Below, piece after piece: positions 52,016 through 61,919 of a DNA stretch of 64,000 nt. The position numbers were made by a program, and so were the translations under genes. This DNA comes from Comamonadaceae bacterium G21597-S1 (GTDB lineage Bacteria; Pseudomonadota; Gammaproteobacteria; Burkholderiales; Burkholderiaceae_C). Where the stretch lies: assembly GCA_027214345.1 (NCBI GenBank), contig JAPWHR010000009.1:186001-250000 (forward strand), given 5' to 3'. Numbering within the stretch: position 1 is the first letter of the stretch; every line of letters begins with the position of its first letter. Below the pieces are notes generated by a model. The model was given only the letters and a program-made list of their open reading frames with translations, had not been told where the DNA came from and made no database searches.

Positions 52016-54040
52016 GTGCGTTTTCGCCAGCACCAGGACCAGGCCCGGTCGGCGACCCGGCGCCTGCTGCTGCTGTTCCTGCTGACGGTGCTGGCGACGG
52101 TGCTGGCCGTCAACGTCGTGCTGGCGCTGCTGTGGTCCTTGCAGACCGGCAATCTGCTCGACTATCCGCGCTGGTTCTTCGAGACCAACAGCGTGTTGTG
52201 CGCCGCTTTCATCCTGGGCGGCAGCTGGATCGAGACCGTGCAGCTGCGCCGCGGCGGCGCCCATGTGGCGCAGATGGTGGGCGGGCGCGAGCTGCTGGTG
52301 CCACGCGACGGCCACGAGCAGCGGCTGCGCAACGTGGTCGAGGAGATGGCGATCGCCAGCGGCCTGAAGGTGCCGCGTATCTTCGTGCTCGATCGCGACG
52401 ATGCCATCAACGCGTTTGCCGCGGGCTGGGAGCAGAACGACAGCGTGGTGGCGGTGACGCGCGGCGCGTTGCAGCGGCTCAACCGCGACGAGCTGCAAGG
52501 TGTCGTGGCCCATGAGTTCAGCCATATCCTGCAGGGCGACGCCCGGCTGAACATGCGCCTGATCGGCCATGTATGGGGCTTGCAGCTGCTGTTCCTGCTC
52601 GGGCGCGACCTGTTCGGCGCCACCGACGCGCGCGGCCGCCGCACCGCCTTCGTGCTGATGGGCCTGGGGCTGATGGTGGTGGGCAGCATCGGCTGGCTGG
52701 CCGGGCGGCTGCTCAAGGCCGCGGTGTCGCGCCAGCGCGAGTTCCTGGCCGATGCGGCGGCGGTGCAGTTCACGCGCCAGCGTGATGGCATCGGCGGCGC
52801 CTTGCGCAAGATCGCCGGCCAGCATGCCGACGGGCAGGGCACGGTCGCCAGCAGCCGCGCCGAGGTGATCTCGCACATGTTGCTGTCGTCCGACATCTTC
52901 CGCGCCGCCGGCGCGCTGGCTACCCATCCACCGCTGGCCGAACGCATCCGGCGCATCTACGGCCGGCCCATGGCGGCGCTGCCCAGTGAAGTGGTAGCGG
53001 CCGAGCGCCCGGCAACACCGACGGTGGCAGACATGGTGATGGCCTTCGACGGCGGCATCGGCGGCGGGCCATCAGGGCCGCCCGCGGAGGTGCAAGGTGA
53101 CGGCGCGGGCGCGCGCAAAGGCGAGGGCGCGGGCGAGGGCGAGGGCGAGGGCGAGGGCGAGGGCGAGGGCGAGGGCGAGGGCGAGGGCGAGGGAATCGGC
53201 GAGGGTGTCGGCATATTGCCGACGACCGGCGACCCCTCTGCGGCGCTGCGGCATCCGCCGCCGCCGACCTGGCTGGACGACCTGTTGTCCATCGCCTGGC
53301 CACACGACCTGGAGCCGGCCACGCTGGCCTTCCTTGTCCCGGCGCCGGGCGGGCCGGAGCACCGGGCCTGGCGCAGCGTGTGCGCGACGCCGCAGAGCGG
53401 CCGGTCGGACCATGTGTTGCAGCAGGCCTGGGCCCTGCCGTCGAGCACGCGCCAGGCCGGGTTCGAGCGCCTGCTGACGCGGTGTGCCTCCTTGCCGCTG
53501 GCCGAGCGCGCGCAGCTGCGCCGGCATGCCCACCGGATCATGGGCTCGGACGGGCGGCTGGTGTTTTCCGAGATCTGGCATTGCCTGCTGCTCGACCAGG
53601 TGCTGGCGTTGCACCACGAAAGCGTCATGCGCGAGACCCATGCCTTGTCCTTGGCCGCCTGTGCGCCGGCCGTCGCCGTGGTGAGCGGTGTGCTGGCCAC
53701 GCAGTGTGGCACCGGTGCGGATGCGCGTGGCGACATGCCTGCGCCATGGCGCGCCGCGCTGGTCACGGCGCTGGAACTCGACGCCCTGCCGGCGCTCGCG
53801 GCGGCGCCGACGTTGCCGGCCATCGGCGGCGCCGTGCATCGGCTGGCTAGAGTGTCGTGGATGTTGCGGCCCCGGCTGATGAAGGCCTGGTGCGCCCTGG
53901 CGCTCGGCGAGCCGAACGGGGGGCTGGGGACTCCGCAGGAGGTGGCCGATGCCCTGCGCACCTTGTGCATCCTGATCGACACGCCGATGCCGCCGCTGCT
54001 GCGCCAGCGCTATCCGCACGGGGAGCCGGGCGCAGACTGA
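52016..54040 (+). CDS. M48-family metalloprotease with C-terminal extension
   Basis: The 674-residue protein has membrane segments at about residues 15-40 and 60-75. The M48 peptidase domain follows, with the zinc motif HEFSH at 166-170 and a downstream ligand in QREFLADAAAV near 242. It resembles HtpX/YcaL proteases of the membrane stress response. A Gly-Glu repeat linker (about residues 372-393) joins it to a C-terminal domain of about 270 residues. That domain has a segment (GSDGRLVFSEIWHCLLLDQVL) like TerB-type helical domains. The start is GTG 52016. It is coupled to lemA upstream. Confidence 0.88.
   Translation: MRFRQHQDQARSATRRLLLLFLLTVLATVLAVNVVLALLWSLQTGNLLDYPRWFFETNSVLCAAFILGGSWIETVQLRRGGAHVAQMVGGRELLVPRDGHEQRLRNVVEEMAIASGLKVPRIFVLDRDDAINAFAAGWEQNDSVVAVTRGALQRLNRDELQGVVAHEFSHILQGDARLNMRLIGHVWGLQLLFLLGRDLFGATDARGRRTAFVLMGLGLMVVGSIGWLAGRLLKAAVSRQREFLADAAAVQFTRQRDGIGGALRKIAGQHADGQGTVASSRAEVISHMLLSSDIFRAAGALATHPPLAERIRRIYGRPMAALPSEVVAAERPATPTVADMVMAFDGGIGGGPSGPPAEVQGDGAGARKGEGAGEGEGEGEGEGEGEGEGEGEGIGEGVGILPTTGDPSAALRHPPPPTWLDDLLSIAWPHDLEPATLAFLVPAPGGPEHRAWRSVCATPQSGRSDHVLQQAWALPSSTRQAGFERLLTRCASLPLAERAQLRRHAHRIMGSDGRLVFSEIWHCLLLDQVLALHHESVMRETHALSLAACAPAVAVVSGVLATQCGTGADARGDMPAPWRAALVTALELDALPALAAAPTLPAIGGAVHRLARVSWMLRPRLMKAWCALALGEPNGGLGTPQEVADALRTLCILIDTPMPPLLRQRYPHGEPGAD
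53131..53193 (+). repeat. hexanucleotide tandem repeat (GGGCGA)n within the M48 protease gene
   Basis: About ten near-perfect copies of a 6-bp unit encode alternating Gly-Glu residues. A copy-number change would alter linker length by two residues and not the frame. Confidence 0.85.
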
Positions 54041-54068
54041 GGTTGTGCCGGCGGCGTGTGCTCGCGCC

Positions 54069-54992
54069 TTACAGCGCGCGCAGGATGCCCAGCGCGAACG
54101 GCACGCTGAGCAATCCCAGCAAGGTCGACACGGTGACCAGGCCCGCGGTGTAGCCGCCGTCGTATCCCATGCGCACGGCCAGCACATAACAGCTCGATGC
54201 CGTGGGCATGGCCGAGAAGATCAGCAGTGTCGTGGTCTGGGCCGGATCCAGGCCGATCAGGCGTGCCAGTGTCCAGGCCAGCAGCGGCAACCACAGGTGC
54301 CGGATCGACAGCAGCGCCACCGACAGGACCTTGTCGCCGCGCAGCCGGCCCGGCTGCAGGCCGGCGCCGGCGGCCATCAGGCCCAGGCCCAATGCCGCGG
54401 CACCGATGCGGCTGGCGGTGGGCTCCAGGAATGCGGGCATGGAGAAACCGGCCAGGTTGGCGCCGAGGCCGGTCACGGTGCCGATGATCAGCGGGTTGCG
54501 CACCAGCTCGGCCAGCAGGCCACGCTGGGCGTGGCGGGCCATCGGCCAGACGGCGCCGATGTTGAGCACCGGCACACATACGCCGACCAGCACGGCGATC
54601 AGCACCGTGCCTTGTGCGCCCAGCATCCGGTCCGCCAGCGCCAGTGCAATGAAGGTGTTGAAGCGGAACGCCACCTGGGCGCCTGCCGCATGTTCGCGCC
54701 GGTTCACGTGCGGCCCGATCCAGGGCAGGTACGGCAACACGTAGGCCATGCCGATGCCGCCCAGGCACAAGGCCCAGCCGGCCAGCACCAGTTCGGATGC
54801 CGCGGACAGGTCCAGGGGCTGGCGCACGATGGAGTGGAACAGCAGCACCGGGAACAGCAGGTAATAGACCAGGCGCTCGACGGCGGTCCAGACGCTGCGA
54901 TCCAGTGCGGTGAACCGGCAGACCAGGTATCCCAACAGGATCAGCGAGAAGTCGGGAAACAGCAGTTGCAGGTAATTCACGGCGGTGAGCAT
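54069..54992 (-). CDS. AEC (auxin efflux carrier) family transporter
   Basis: The 307-residue membrane protein has about ten hydrophobic segments. It shows the AEC pattern: the FRFNTFIALALA segment, RNPLIIGTVTGLGANLAG, and LLIFSAMPTASSCYVLAVRMG. AEC members in bacteria export or import dicarboxylates such as malate or malonate, while others are uncharacterised. ATG 54992 is chosen as the first start of the hydrophobic frame. It is divergent from xerD, with 100 bp between starts. Confidence 0.9.
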   Translation of the reverse strand: MLTAVNYLQLLFPDFSLILLGYLVCRFTALDRSVWTAVERLVYYLLFPVLLFHSIVRQPLDLSAASELVLAGWALCLGGIGMAYVLPYLPWIGPHVNRREHAAGAQVAFRFNTFIALALADRMLGAQGTVLIAVLVGVCVPVLNIGAVWPMARHAQRGLLAELVRNPLIIGTVTGLGANLAGFSMPAFLEPTASRIGAAALGLGLMAAGAGLQPGRLRGDKVLSVALLSIRHLWLPLLAWTLARLIGLDPAQTTTLLIFSAMPTASSCYVLAVRMGYDGGYTAGLVTVSTLLGLLSVPFALGILRAL

Positions 54993-55092
54993 AACAGCCG
55001 CTGCGGGGCGTCGGAGGGTGCCGAAACACGGGGTGCCAAGGCTGCGTCCGGCCCGATCGCAGGGGGGGCGGAGCACGGGTACCATCGGCGGC

Positions 55093-56007
55093 GTGGCCAC
55101 CGACACCCAGACCGACAATGCCGCGATCGACGCCTTCACCGACGCCTTGTGGCTCGAGGACGGCCTGTCGCGCAACACGCTTTCGGCGTACCGCCGTGAC
55201 CTCGAACTGTTCGCGTACTGGTTGCGTCCGCAAGGGCTGGCGCTGACGGACGTCGGCGAGCAGCATCTCAACGCCTATTTCTCCGCGCGCCATGCGCAGA
55301 GCAAGGCCACCACCGCGAACCGGCGCCTGACCGTGTTCAAGCGCTTCTTTCGCTGGGCGCTGCGCGAACGGCTGGTCGGCGCGGACCCGACCTTGCGCTT
55401 GCAGTCGGCGCGCCAGGCGCTGCGCGTGCCCAAGACCCTGAGCGAGGCCCAGGTCGAGGCGCTGCTCGCGGCTCCGGACGTGGACACGATGCTGGGCATC
55501 CGCGACCGCACCATGCTCGAGCTGATGTATGCCAGCGGCCTGCGCGTGAGCGAATTGGTGGGATTGCGCACGCTCAATGTCGGCTTGCAGGAGAACGTGC
55601 TGCAGGTCGTGGGCAAGGGCAGCAAGGAGCGGCTGGTGCCGTTCGGCGAGGAGGCCGGGTTGTGGCTGCGGCGTTACCTGGAGCAATCGCGCCCGGCGCT
55701 GATCGGTGCGCGCCAGACGGTGGCCCTGTTCGTGACCCGCAGCGGCGTCAACGCCGGCAGCGCGATGTCACGGGTGATGTTCTGGAACATCGTCAAGAAA
55801 TATGCGCTGCGCGCCGGCCTGGACACGGCGCCGTCGCCGCACACGCTGCGCCATGCCTTCGCGACCCATCTGCTGAACCACGGCGCCGACCTGCGGGCGG
55901 TGCAGATGCTGCTCGGCCATGCCGATATCTCGACGACGACGATCTACACCCATGTGGCGCGCGAGCGGCTGCGGCAACTGCATGCGCGCCACCATCCGCG
56001 CGGATGA
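55093..56007 (+). CDS. xerD: site-specific tyrosine recombinase XerD
   Basis: The 304-residue recombinase resolves chromosome dimers at dif with XerC. An N-terminal core-binding domain (FTDALWLEDGLSRNTLSAYR) precedes the catalytic residues: Arg in YASGLRVSELVGL, Lys in VGKGSKERLVPF, His-x-x-Arg in HTLRHAFATHLL, His in LLGHADIST and Tyr in TIYTHV. GTG 55093 is chosen for the family N-terminus; the frame stays open upstream. Unlike the short recombinase in the island, this is full length and typical of the chromosomal housekeeping enzyme. Confidence 0.94.
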   Translation: MATDTQTDNAAIDAFTDALWLEDGLSRNTLSAYRRDLELFAYWLRPQGLALTDVGEQHLNAYFSARHAQSKATTANRRLTVFKRFFRWALRERLVGADPTLRLQSARQALRVPKTLSEAQVEALLAAPDVDTMLGIRDRTMLELMYASGLRVSELVGLRTLNVGLQENVLQVVGKGSKERLVPFGEEAGLWLRRYLEQSRPALIGARQTVALFVTRSGVNAGSAMSRVMFWNIVKKYALRAGLDTAPSPHTLRHAFATHLLNHGADLRAVQMLLGHADISTTTIYTHVARERLRQLHARHHPRG

Positions 56008-56010
56008 GGC

Positions 56011-56574
56011 TTACCAGCTGCGCGGGCGTCCGGTGTCCAGGTGCACGAACTGGTCGCGCGTATAGGTGCCGACACCGCCGGCCTTGAGCGACAGCGCGGC
56101 ATCGCGCAGCTCGGCCAGGGGCACGCCGGGCAGGCGCACGTCGATGGCCTTGCCGTCCATGTGCAGGCTGCGCTTGGCGACACCGCCGCCGCGCGTGGTG
56201 CGCAGCCGGTTGTTGGTCGCCGGGCAGCGGTATCCGGAGATCACGTGGAACGGCCGGTCGGTTCCCAGTGCCGTGCGCACCGAATGCAGCAGGTCTAGCA
56301 ACTGCGGATCGATGGTTCCGACCTCGCCGGAATAGTGATCGCGCAGGAAGTGGTTGGCCTGTTCCAGCGCCTGCGGCAGGTAGCGTGCGCCGCTGGCGTA
56401 GGTCAGTTCGATCGATTCACCGGTGTGGGTGTGGCTGAACGCCAGGGTACGCGAGGCGGCGGTCGATGCCCAGGCGGCTGGAGCGAGGGCGGCCAGGGCG
56501 GAACCGGCCAATGCGATCCGGGTGCTGCGCCGAAGAAACCAGCGGCGCTCCTGGTGAAGCAGGTCGATAGGCAT
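56011..56574 (-). CDS. M15-like (DUF882/YcbK) peptidase with twin-arginine signal
   Basis: The 187-residue protein has a twin-arginine signal (LRRSTRIALAGSALAALAP). The YcbK domain follows, with FLRDHYSGEVGTIDPQLLDLL, VISGYRCPATN, and the zinc ligands in SLHMDGKAIDVR and FVHLD. It resembles D-Ala-D-Ala carboxypeptidase-like murein hydrolases. It is immediately downstream of the L,D-transpeptidase gene, with 25 bp between, as ycbK follows ycbB in enterics. The two are likely co-transcribed and act in peptidoglycan remodelling. Confidence 0.92.
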   Translation of the reverse strand: MPIDLLHQERRWFLRRSTRIALAGSALAALAPAAWASTAASRTLAFSHTHTGESIELTYASGARYLPQALEQANHFLRDHYSGEVGTIDPQLLDLLHSVRTALGTDRPFHVISGYRCPATNNRLRTTRGGGVAKRSLHMDGKAIDVRLPGVPLAELRDAALSLKAGGVGTYTRDQFVHLDTGRPRSW

Positions 56575-56599
56575 GCGCGAGAGATTACCATGGCGCCCG

Positions 56600-58186
56600 T
56601 CACGAGCCGGAAAACGGCGTTGGTGCGCGCGCCAGCGCGGCCGATCGAGCGCGCAAGGCTTCGTCCAGCAGGCGGTCGTGGCCGTACAGGTCGTCGTGGA
56701 AATACACCTGCCCGTGCTTGACCACGACCGTGCTGTAGGCGATCAGCACCGGCAGCGTCTCGCGCAGCCGTATCGTGCGCGACACGCCGGCGTTCATCGC
56801 CTCCTCGATGCGTTCATGGTTCCAGCGCGGATCGTCCTGCAGCACGAAACGCGCCAGCGCCACCGGCGCCTCGACCCGGATGCAACCGTGGCTGAAGTCC
56901 CGCCGCTGGCGCGCGAACAGCCGTGGCGACGGCGTGTGGTGCAGGTAGATGTTGTCGTTGTTGGGGAAGATGAACTTGATCGCGCCCAGCGCGTTGTGCG
57001 GCCCGGGACGTTGCCGGATGCGCCACTGGCCCTGCTGCACCGCCGCGATGGCCTCGTCGGACAACAGCTCGACGACGCGGCGATCCGGGGTCACGAACTC
57101 GAATCCCTGCTGCGTGAAATAACCCGGCTCCGCGCGCAGCCTGGGCAGGGTCTCCTGCAACGCGATCGAGCGCGGAACGTTCCAGTAGGGGCTGAACTCG
57201 ATGTAGCGCATGTCCTCGTCGAACAGCGGCGTACGCGTGTCCAGCGCCTTGCCGACGATGATCTTCATCTCCAGCTGCACATCGACCCGGCCGTCCTCGA
57301 CCGTGTAGGCGCGCAGCATGAACTCGGGCACGTTGACGACGATCATGCGCCGGCCCTGCAGCAGCGGCGTCCAGCGCAGCCGTTCCATGGTCAGCGCGAT
57401 CTGGCGCGCGCGTTGCTCCGGCGTCACGTTGAGCTGGGCCAGCGTCAGTCGGCCGACGACGCCGTCGGGCTCGAGGCCGTGGCGCAGCTGGAACCGGCGC
57501 ACCGCCGCGATCAGGAGGTCGTCGACCTGCTGCGGTGCCAGCCGGGCCTGCAGGTCGCCGACGGCCGTGAGCCTGCGCTCGAGTTCGGCCAGGGCGGGGT
57601 AGTTGTCACCGGCGACCAGCTTGCCGCGTGCCGGTGCCGGCAGCGGGGTTTGCCAGCCCGGCTGCTCCGCCAGGCTTCGATACCGCCGCAAGGCCGCCTG
57701 CAGGGGCTGCGCCATCGGCATTTGCTGCGCGAGATCCTGCGCCGTCTCGGCCAGCCGGCCGCTGGCCAGCGCATGGCGCAGCAGCGTGGCGGCGTCCAGC
57801 GGGCCTTGCGGCCGCGGCGCGAACCGGGCCCGGACCTGGGCCGGCGTGACCCGGCCCGCGTACAGGTCGGACAGGTAGCGCTGCATCGCCGCGGTCAATG
57901 CGGCGTCGAACACCACGCGGCGGGTTTCGTCATGCCAGTGGCCGGACTGCGCCTGCTGCGATGCCGCGTCGGCCAGCGCCTGGGCATGGTAGTCGGCCGG
58001 ATCGAGGCCGTGGTCGGCGGCCTGGCGCAGCAGGTCGATTGCCACTGTCACCTGTGCCGTCGGGCCGTGGGTGTCGAACCAGTCCAGCGGCGGCGCGGCG
58101 CCGGCCGCCGGCGCGCCCAGGCCCAGTGTCGCGGCCAGGCACACCACGAGGCCCAGATGGCGGATCGGGCTCATGCGCGGGGCCAT
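56600..58186 (-). CDS. L,D-transpeptidase, YcbB/LdtD type
   Basis: The 528-residue periplasmic enzyme makes 3-3 peptidoglycan crosslinks. A signal peptide (LGLVVCLAATLGLGAPAAGA) leads to a scaffold domain. A peptidoglycan-binding segment (VDDLLIAAVRRFQLRHGLEPDGVVG) and the YkuD catalytic domain follow. The active site lies in LHHTPSPRLFARQ and SHGCIRVEAP, with Cys as nucleophile and His upstream. ATG 58186 or ATG 58174 may be the start. It precedes the YcbK-type peptidase gene. Confidence 0.94.
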   Translation of the reverse strand: MAPRMSPIRHLGLVVCLAATLGLGAPAAGAAPPLDWFDTHGPTAQVTVAIDLLRQAADHGLDPADYHAQALADAASQQAQSGHWHDETRRVVFDAALTAAMQRYLSDLYAGRVTPAQVRARFAPRPQGPLDAATLLRHALASGRLAETAQDLAQQMPMAQPLQAALRRYRSLAEQPGWQTPLPAPARGKLVAGDNYPALAELERRLTAVGDLQARLAPQQVDDLLIAAVRRFQLRHGLEPDGVVGRLTLAQLNVTPEQRARQIALTMERLRWTPLLQGRRMIVVNVPEFMLRAYTVEDGRVDVQLEMKIIVGKALDTRTPLFDEDMRYIEFSPYWNVPRSIALQETLPRLRAEPGYFTQQGFEFVTPDRRVVELLSDEAIAAVQQGQWRIRQRPGPHNALGAIKFIFPNNDNIYLHHTPSPRLFARQRRDFSHGCIRVEAPVALARFVLQDDPRWNHERIEEAMNAGVSRTIRLRETLPVLIAYSTVVVKHGQVYFHDDLYGHDRLLDEALRARSAALARAPTPFSGS

Positions 58187-58263
58187 GGTGCGCCTCGGGC
58201 GGGTGTGTGCGGGTCATGCAGCATGTCTGCACAGGTTAACGGATATGGCACCATGGACCCATC

Positions 58264-58449
58264 ATGCCCGACTCCGATCTTGCGCAATGGTTGCAGAGCC
58301 GCAGCTTTTATCCGCTGTTGATCCTGCTGCTGCTGGGCGTGGGCCTGTTGCTGGCCTTGTTGCGCCGGCGCCGGGGCCGTCCACCGCCACCGCCCGGCAG
58401 GCCGGGCCCCCCGCGCAGCCGTTCGCGTCGGGGCGGCCGCTTGCGCTGA
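58264..58449 (+). CDS. possible small membrane protein
   Basis: This 61-codon frame encodes a hydrophobic helix (FYPLLILLLLGVGLLLALL, residues 15-33) followed by a basic Arg/Pro-rich tail, with a plausible ATG at 58264. The composition fits a single-span membrane protein, but there is no strong ribosome site or known family. It lies between the divergent promoter side of the L,D-transpeptidase gene and the end of hutF. It may be chance. Confidence 0.4.
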   Translation: MPDSDLAQWLQSRSFYPLLILLLLGVGLLLALLRRRRGRPPPPPGRPGPPRSRSRRGGRLR

Positions 58450-58505
58450 TCGCGCCGGCCGTTGCGTCCGGTTGTCGCCGGGCCGGCACGGCCGGGCGGC
58501 GCAGG

Positions 58506-59900
58506 TCAATGCGGCTCGTCGCTCCACAGGTCCTGCATGGCCTGCGCGAACGCATCGCCGATGGCGGCCTGGTCCGGGTGCTGGCCATCGCGCAGCACCA
58601 CGGCACCGGCCACCAGCACCTCATGCAGCGCCGGCTCGGTGCCGGAGAACACCAGCGCATCGAGCCGGTGGCCGGGCGCGATGCCCAGCAGGCCGGGGGC
58701 GCGGGTATCGAGCACCAGCGCATCGGCCCGCGCACCTTCGACCAGGCCCCAGCGCGGCTGGCCCGCGGCCGGTCCGCCGGCGGCCAGCGCCGCGTCGAAC
58801 AACCGGGCCGCGGTGGCGTCCTGCCGTCCCGGCGCGGCGGCGACGTTGCGCTTGCGGTGCAGCAGGCGTTGCCCGTATTCGAGCCAGCGCAGCTCCTCGG
58901 GCCAGTTGCGCACCACATGGCTATCGGAGCCGATGGCCATCGGCACGCCGGCGCGCAGCCAGCCGTCCAGGTCGGTCAGGCCGTCGCCGAGATTGGCCTC
59001 GGTCGCCGGACAGATCACGATGGCCGCGCCGCGCTGGGCCACCGCGTCGATCTCGCGCGGCGTCGCATGCGTGGCATGGACCAGCTGCCAGCGGGCATCG
59101 GGCGCGAACGTGTCGCACAGGTACTGGATCGGCCGGGCGCCGGTGGTCTTGACGCAGTCGTCGACCTCGCCGGTCTGCTCGGCCACATGGATGTGGATCG
59201 GCATGCCATGCGGCTCGACCTGCCGGAGCAGCGACGCGATGGCCGGCAGGCTGGCGGCGCGCAGTGAATGGATGGCCACGCCGGCGTCCACGTGCCTGCG
59301 GCCGCTGGCACGCACGGCCTGTGCCAGCGCCATGACCATCTCGGGGGTGCCGGCGAAGCGGCGCTGGTCGTCCTGCAATTGCGGGCGGGTGAATCCGGCG
59401 CGTTCGTACAGCACCGGCAGCAAGGTCAGGCCGATGCCGGCGTGTTCGGCCGCATCGGCCAGCGACCAGCACATCGTGGCCGGGTCTTCGTACGGCTGGC
59501 CTTGCGGCGTGTGGTGCAGGTAATGGAATTCGCAGACCTGGGTATACCCGCCGCGCAACAATTCCAGGTACAGCTGGGCGGCCACGGCGCGCATCTGCGC
59601 CGGCGTGATGCGCAGCGCCACGCGGTACATGCGCTCGCGCCAGGACCAGAAGTCGTCGGATGCGCTGGCACGCCGCTCGGACAATCCGACGAAGGCGCGC
59701 TGGAACGCATGGCTGTGTGCATCGACCAGGCCTGGCAACACCGGTCCGGGCAGGCGCCTGGCGTGTTCCGGCGGCGTCTGCACGCCGGCCGTGATGCGTT
59801 GCCAGCGGCCTTGCGCATCGATGTCGAACAAGACCGACGCCTGCCAGCGGCCGTCGATCCAGGCCTGTTCGGCCCACAGGCTGTGTTGTGCTTCAGCCAT
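58506..59900 (-). CDS. hutF: formimidoylglutamate deiminase
   Basis: The 464-residue amidohydrolase converts N-formimino-L-glutamate to N-formyl-L-glutamate and ammonia. The metal-binding motif is VDAHSHAFQRAF; PIHIHVAEQTGEV and LVHATHATPRE supply further His ligands, and GSDSHVVRNW the Asp. Presence of HutF shows the pathway goes through formylglutamate rather than directly to formamide. Its start overlaps the end of hutG by 8 bp. It is the last gene of the minus-strand hut operon. Confidence 0.94.
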   Translation of the reverse strand: MAEAQHSLWAEQAWIDGRWQASVLFDIDAQGRWQRITAGVQTPPEHARRLPGPVLPGLVDAHSHAFQRAFVGLSERRASASDDFWSWRERMYRVALRITPAQMRAVAAQLYLELLRGGYTQVCEFHYLHHTPQGQPYEDPATMCWSLADAAEHAGIGLTLLPVLYERAGFTRPQLQDDQRRFAGTPEMVMALAQAVRASGRRHVDAGVAIHSLRAASLPAIASLLRQVEPHGMPIHIHVAEQTGEVDDCVKTTGARPIQYLCDTFAPDARWQLVHATHATPREIDAVAQRGAAIVICPATEANLGDGLTDLDGWLRAGVPMAIGSDSHVVRNWPEELRWLEYGQRLLHRKRNVAAAPGRQDATAARLFDAALAAGGPAAGQPRWGLVEGARADALVLDTRAPGLLGIAPGHRLDALVFSGTEPALHEVLVAGAVVLRDGQHPDQAAIGDAFAQAMQDLWSDEPH

Positions 59901-60696
59901 GGCGCGGGCTCCAGTCCAGCATGGTCTGCACCAGGGCGCGCAGCACGGGCGTCAGGCGGGCGGCGCGCGCCGGATCGACCTGGTAGGGGGGCTGCTCGGC
60001 CATGTAGGTGCTCCAGCACATCTCGAGCTGGATCGCGTGTTGCCCCTGGGCCGGCTGACCGAAGTGGCGGGTGATGTGGCCGCCCTTGAAACGCCCGTCG
60101 GTGACCTGGGTGAAGTCCTGCTGCGCGGCGAGCACCTGCGACAGCGACGAACGCAGGCCGGGTGCGCAGCTGTTGCCGCTGGTGGTGCCCAGGTTCAGGT
60201 CGGGCAGCTTGCCCTCGAACAGCCAGGGCAGCGTGGATTTGATGCTGTGGCCATCGAACAAGATGGCATGGCCGTGGCACTCCCGGATGCGCGCGAGTTC
60301 GGCCGTCAGCGCGTCGTGGTAGGGCTGCCAGTAGACGTCGCGCCGGCGCGCGATCTCGGCGGCGTCCGGTGCCTGGCCGTCGCGGTAGATCGGGTCGCCG
60401 GTGAAGAAACGCGTCGGGCACAACTCGGTGTTGTTGGCACCAAGATACATCGGCGCGTTGTCCGGCGCGCGGTTGAGGTCGATGACGAAACGCGAATGGC
60501 GCGGCACGATCAGGCCGGCGCCCATGTCGACGGCGAAGGCATAGAGCTGTTCGAGGTGCCAGTCGGTGTCCTCGACCTGCAATGCGCGGGGCTGGTAACG
60601 CGGCGCGAGGTCGTCGGGGATCACGGTGCCGACGTGCGGCACGCTGATCAGTACGGTGCCGGTGCCCGGGCGCAGGGTGTAGATGTCGTTGGTCAT
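59893..60696 (-). CDS. hutG: N-formylglutamate deformylase
   Basis: The 267-residue enzyme releases formate and glutamate from N-formylglutamate. [40 protein letters not shown] and [12 protein letters not shown] match the FGase family and hold the metal-binding His and Glu. ATG 60696 overlaps the stop of hutI (ATGA). It is the family partner of HutF in the five-step route. Confidence 0.95.
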   Translation of the reverse strand: MTNDIYTLRPGTGTVLISVPHVGTVIPDDLAPRYQPRALQVEDTDWHLEQLYAFAVDMGAGLIVPRHSRFVIDLNRAPDNAPMYLGANNTELCPTRFFTGDPIYRDGQAPDAAEIARRRDVYWQPYHDALTAELARIRECHGHAILFDGHSIKSTLPWLFEGKLPDLNLGTTSGNSCAPGLRSSLSQVLAAQQDFTQVTDGRFKGGHITRHFGQPAQGQHAIQLEMCWSTYMAEQPPYQVDPARAARLTPVLRALVQTMLDWSPRHG

Positions 60697-61910
60697 GACG
60701 TTCTCTCGATGCCGCCGGCCACGACGCGACGGCAGGGGTTGTGGCCGAACCAGTAGGCCAGTTCGTTCGGATGCTCCAGGTCCCAGACCGCGAAGTCGGC
60801 GCGCAGGCCCGCGACCAGCCGTCCGCGGTCGGGCAGCCCCAGAGCGCGTGCTCCATGGGCGGTGATGCCCAGCACGGCCTCGAGCGGCGTCATGCGAAAC
60901 AGCGTGCAAGCCATGTTGGCCATCAGCAGCAACGACAGGCCGGGGCTGGAGCCGGGGTTGTGGTCGCTGGCCAGCGCGATCGGCACCTGCTGCGCGCGCA
61001 GCTCCGCCACCGGCGGCAACTGGGTCTCGCGCAGGAAATAGTAGGCGCCCGGCAGCAGCACCGCCACCGTGCCGGCGACCCGCATGGCGTCCACGCCTGC
61101 GTCGCTGAGGTACTCCAGGTGGTCGCAGGACAAGGCGCCGAATTCCGCCGCCAGCGCGGCGCCATCCTGGTCGCTGAGCTGCTCGGCATGGAGCTTGACC
61201 GGAAGGCCGAGCGCACGCGCGGCCACGAAGACGCGCCGGGTCTGCGCCGGCGAGAAGCCGATGGTCTCGCAGAAGGCGTCGACGGCGTCGACCAGCCCGG
61301 CCGCATGCAGGGCCGGCATCCAGGCGCAGACCGCGGTGATGTAGTCGTCGGCGCGGCCGTCGAACTCCGGCGGGATCGCGTGCGCGCCCAGGTAGGTGGT
61401 GCGCACCGATACCGGCAGTTCGGCGCCCAGCTGGCGCGCGATGCTCAGGCAGCGGCTCTCGTCGAGCAGACTCAGGCCGTAGCCGGACTTGATCTCCAGC
61501 GTGGTCACGCCTTCGGCCATCAGGCCCTGTGCGCGCCGGCGTGCGCCGGCCAGCAGTTCAGCGTCGCTGCACGCGCGGGTGGCGGCCACCGTGGAGCGGA
61601 TGCCGCCGCCACTGCGCGCGATCTCCGCGTAGTCCACACCTTGCAGGCGCATCTCGAACTCGCGCGCGCGCTGGCCGCCGTAGACCAGATGGGTGTGGCA
61701 GTCGACCAGGCCGGGCGTGACCAGCGCGCCGCCGAGGTCGTGCTGCGCACCGGCCTGGGCGCGCAGCGCCGCCGGCATGTCGTCCAGTGCGCCGACCCAC
61801 AGCAGCCGGTCGTCCTGCACCAGCAGGGCGCCGTGTTCGACCATTCCCCAGCCGGTGTCGTCGGCCAGCGTGGCCAGGCGGGCGTTGTGCCACAAGTGTG
61901 TAGTTGCCAT
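60693..61910 (-). CDS. hutI: imidazolonepropionase
   Basis: The 405-residue zinc amidohydrolase opens imidazolone-5-propionate to N-formiminoglutamate. The metal motif is [48 protein letters not shown] and [10 protein letters not shown] follow the family order. Its ATG 61910 comes 9 bp after the hutD stop. It converts the product of urocanate hydratase (hutU, divergent). Confidence 0.96.
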   Translation of the reverse strand: MATTHLWHNARLATLADDTGWGMVEHGALLVQDDRLLWVGALDDMPAALRAQAGAQHDLGGALVTPGLVDCHTHLVYGGQRAREFEMRLQGVDYAEIARSGGGIRSTVAATRACSDAELLAGARRRAQGLMAEGVTTLEIKSGYGLSLLDESRCLSIARQLGAELPVSVRTTYLGAHAIPPEFDGRADDYITAVCAWMPALHAAGLVDAVDAFCETIGFSPAQTRRVFVAARALGLPVKLHAEQLSDQDGAALAAEFGALSCDHLEYLSDAGVDAMRVAGTVAVLLPGAYYFLRETQLPPVAELRAQQVPIALASDHNPGSSPGLSLLLMANMACTLFRMTPLEAVLGITAHGARALGLPDRGRLVAGLRADFAVWDLEHPNELAYWFGHNPCRRVVAGGIERTS

Positions 61911-61919
61911 GGTGCTCTT

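Noticed and set aside
53131..53193. Phase variation of the M48 protease by repeat slippage
   Set aside because: The unit is 6 bp, so copy-number changes keep the frame; only linker length would change.
58475..58500. GC-rich hairpin after hutF as a terminator
   Set aside because: The palindrome is interrupted and no T-run follows on the minus strand; such GC-rich stretches are frequent by chance here.
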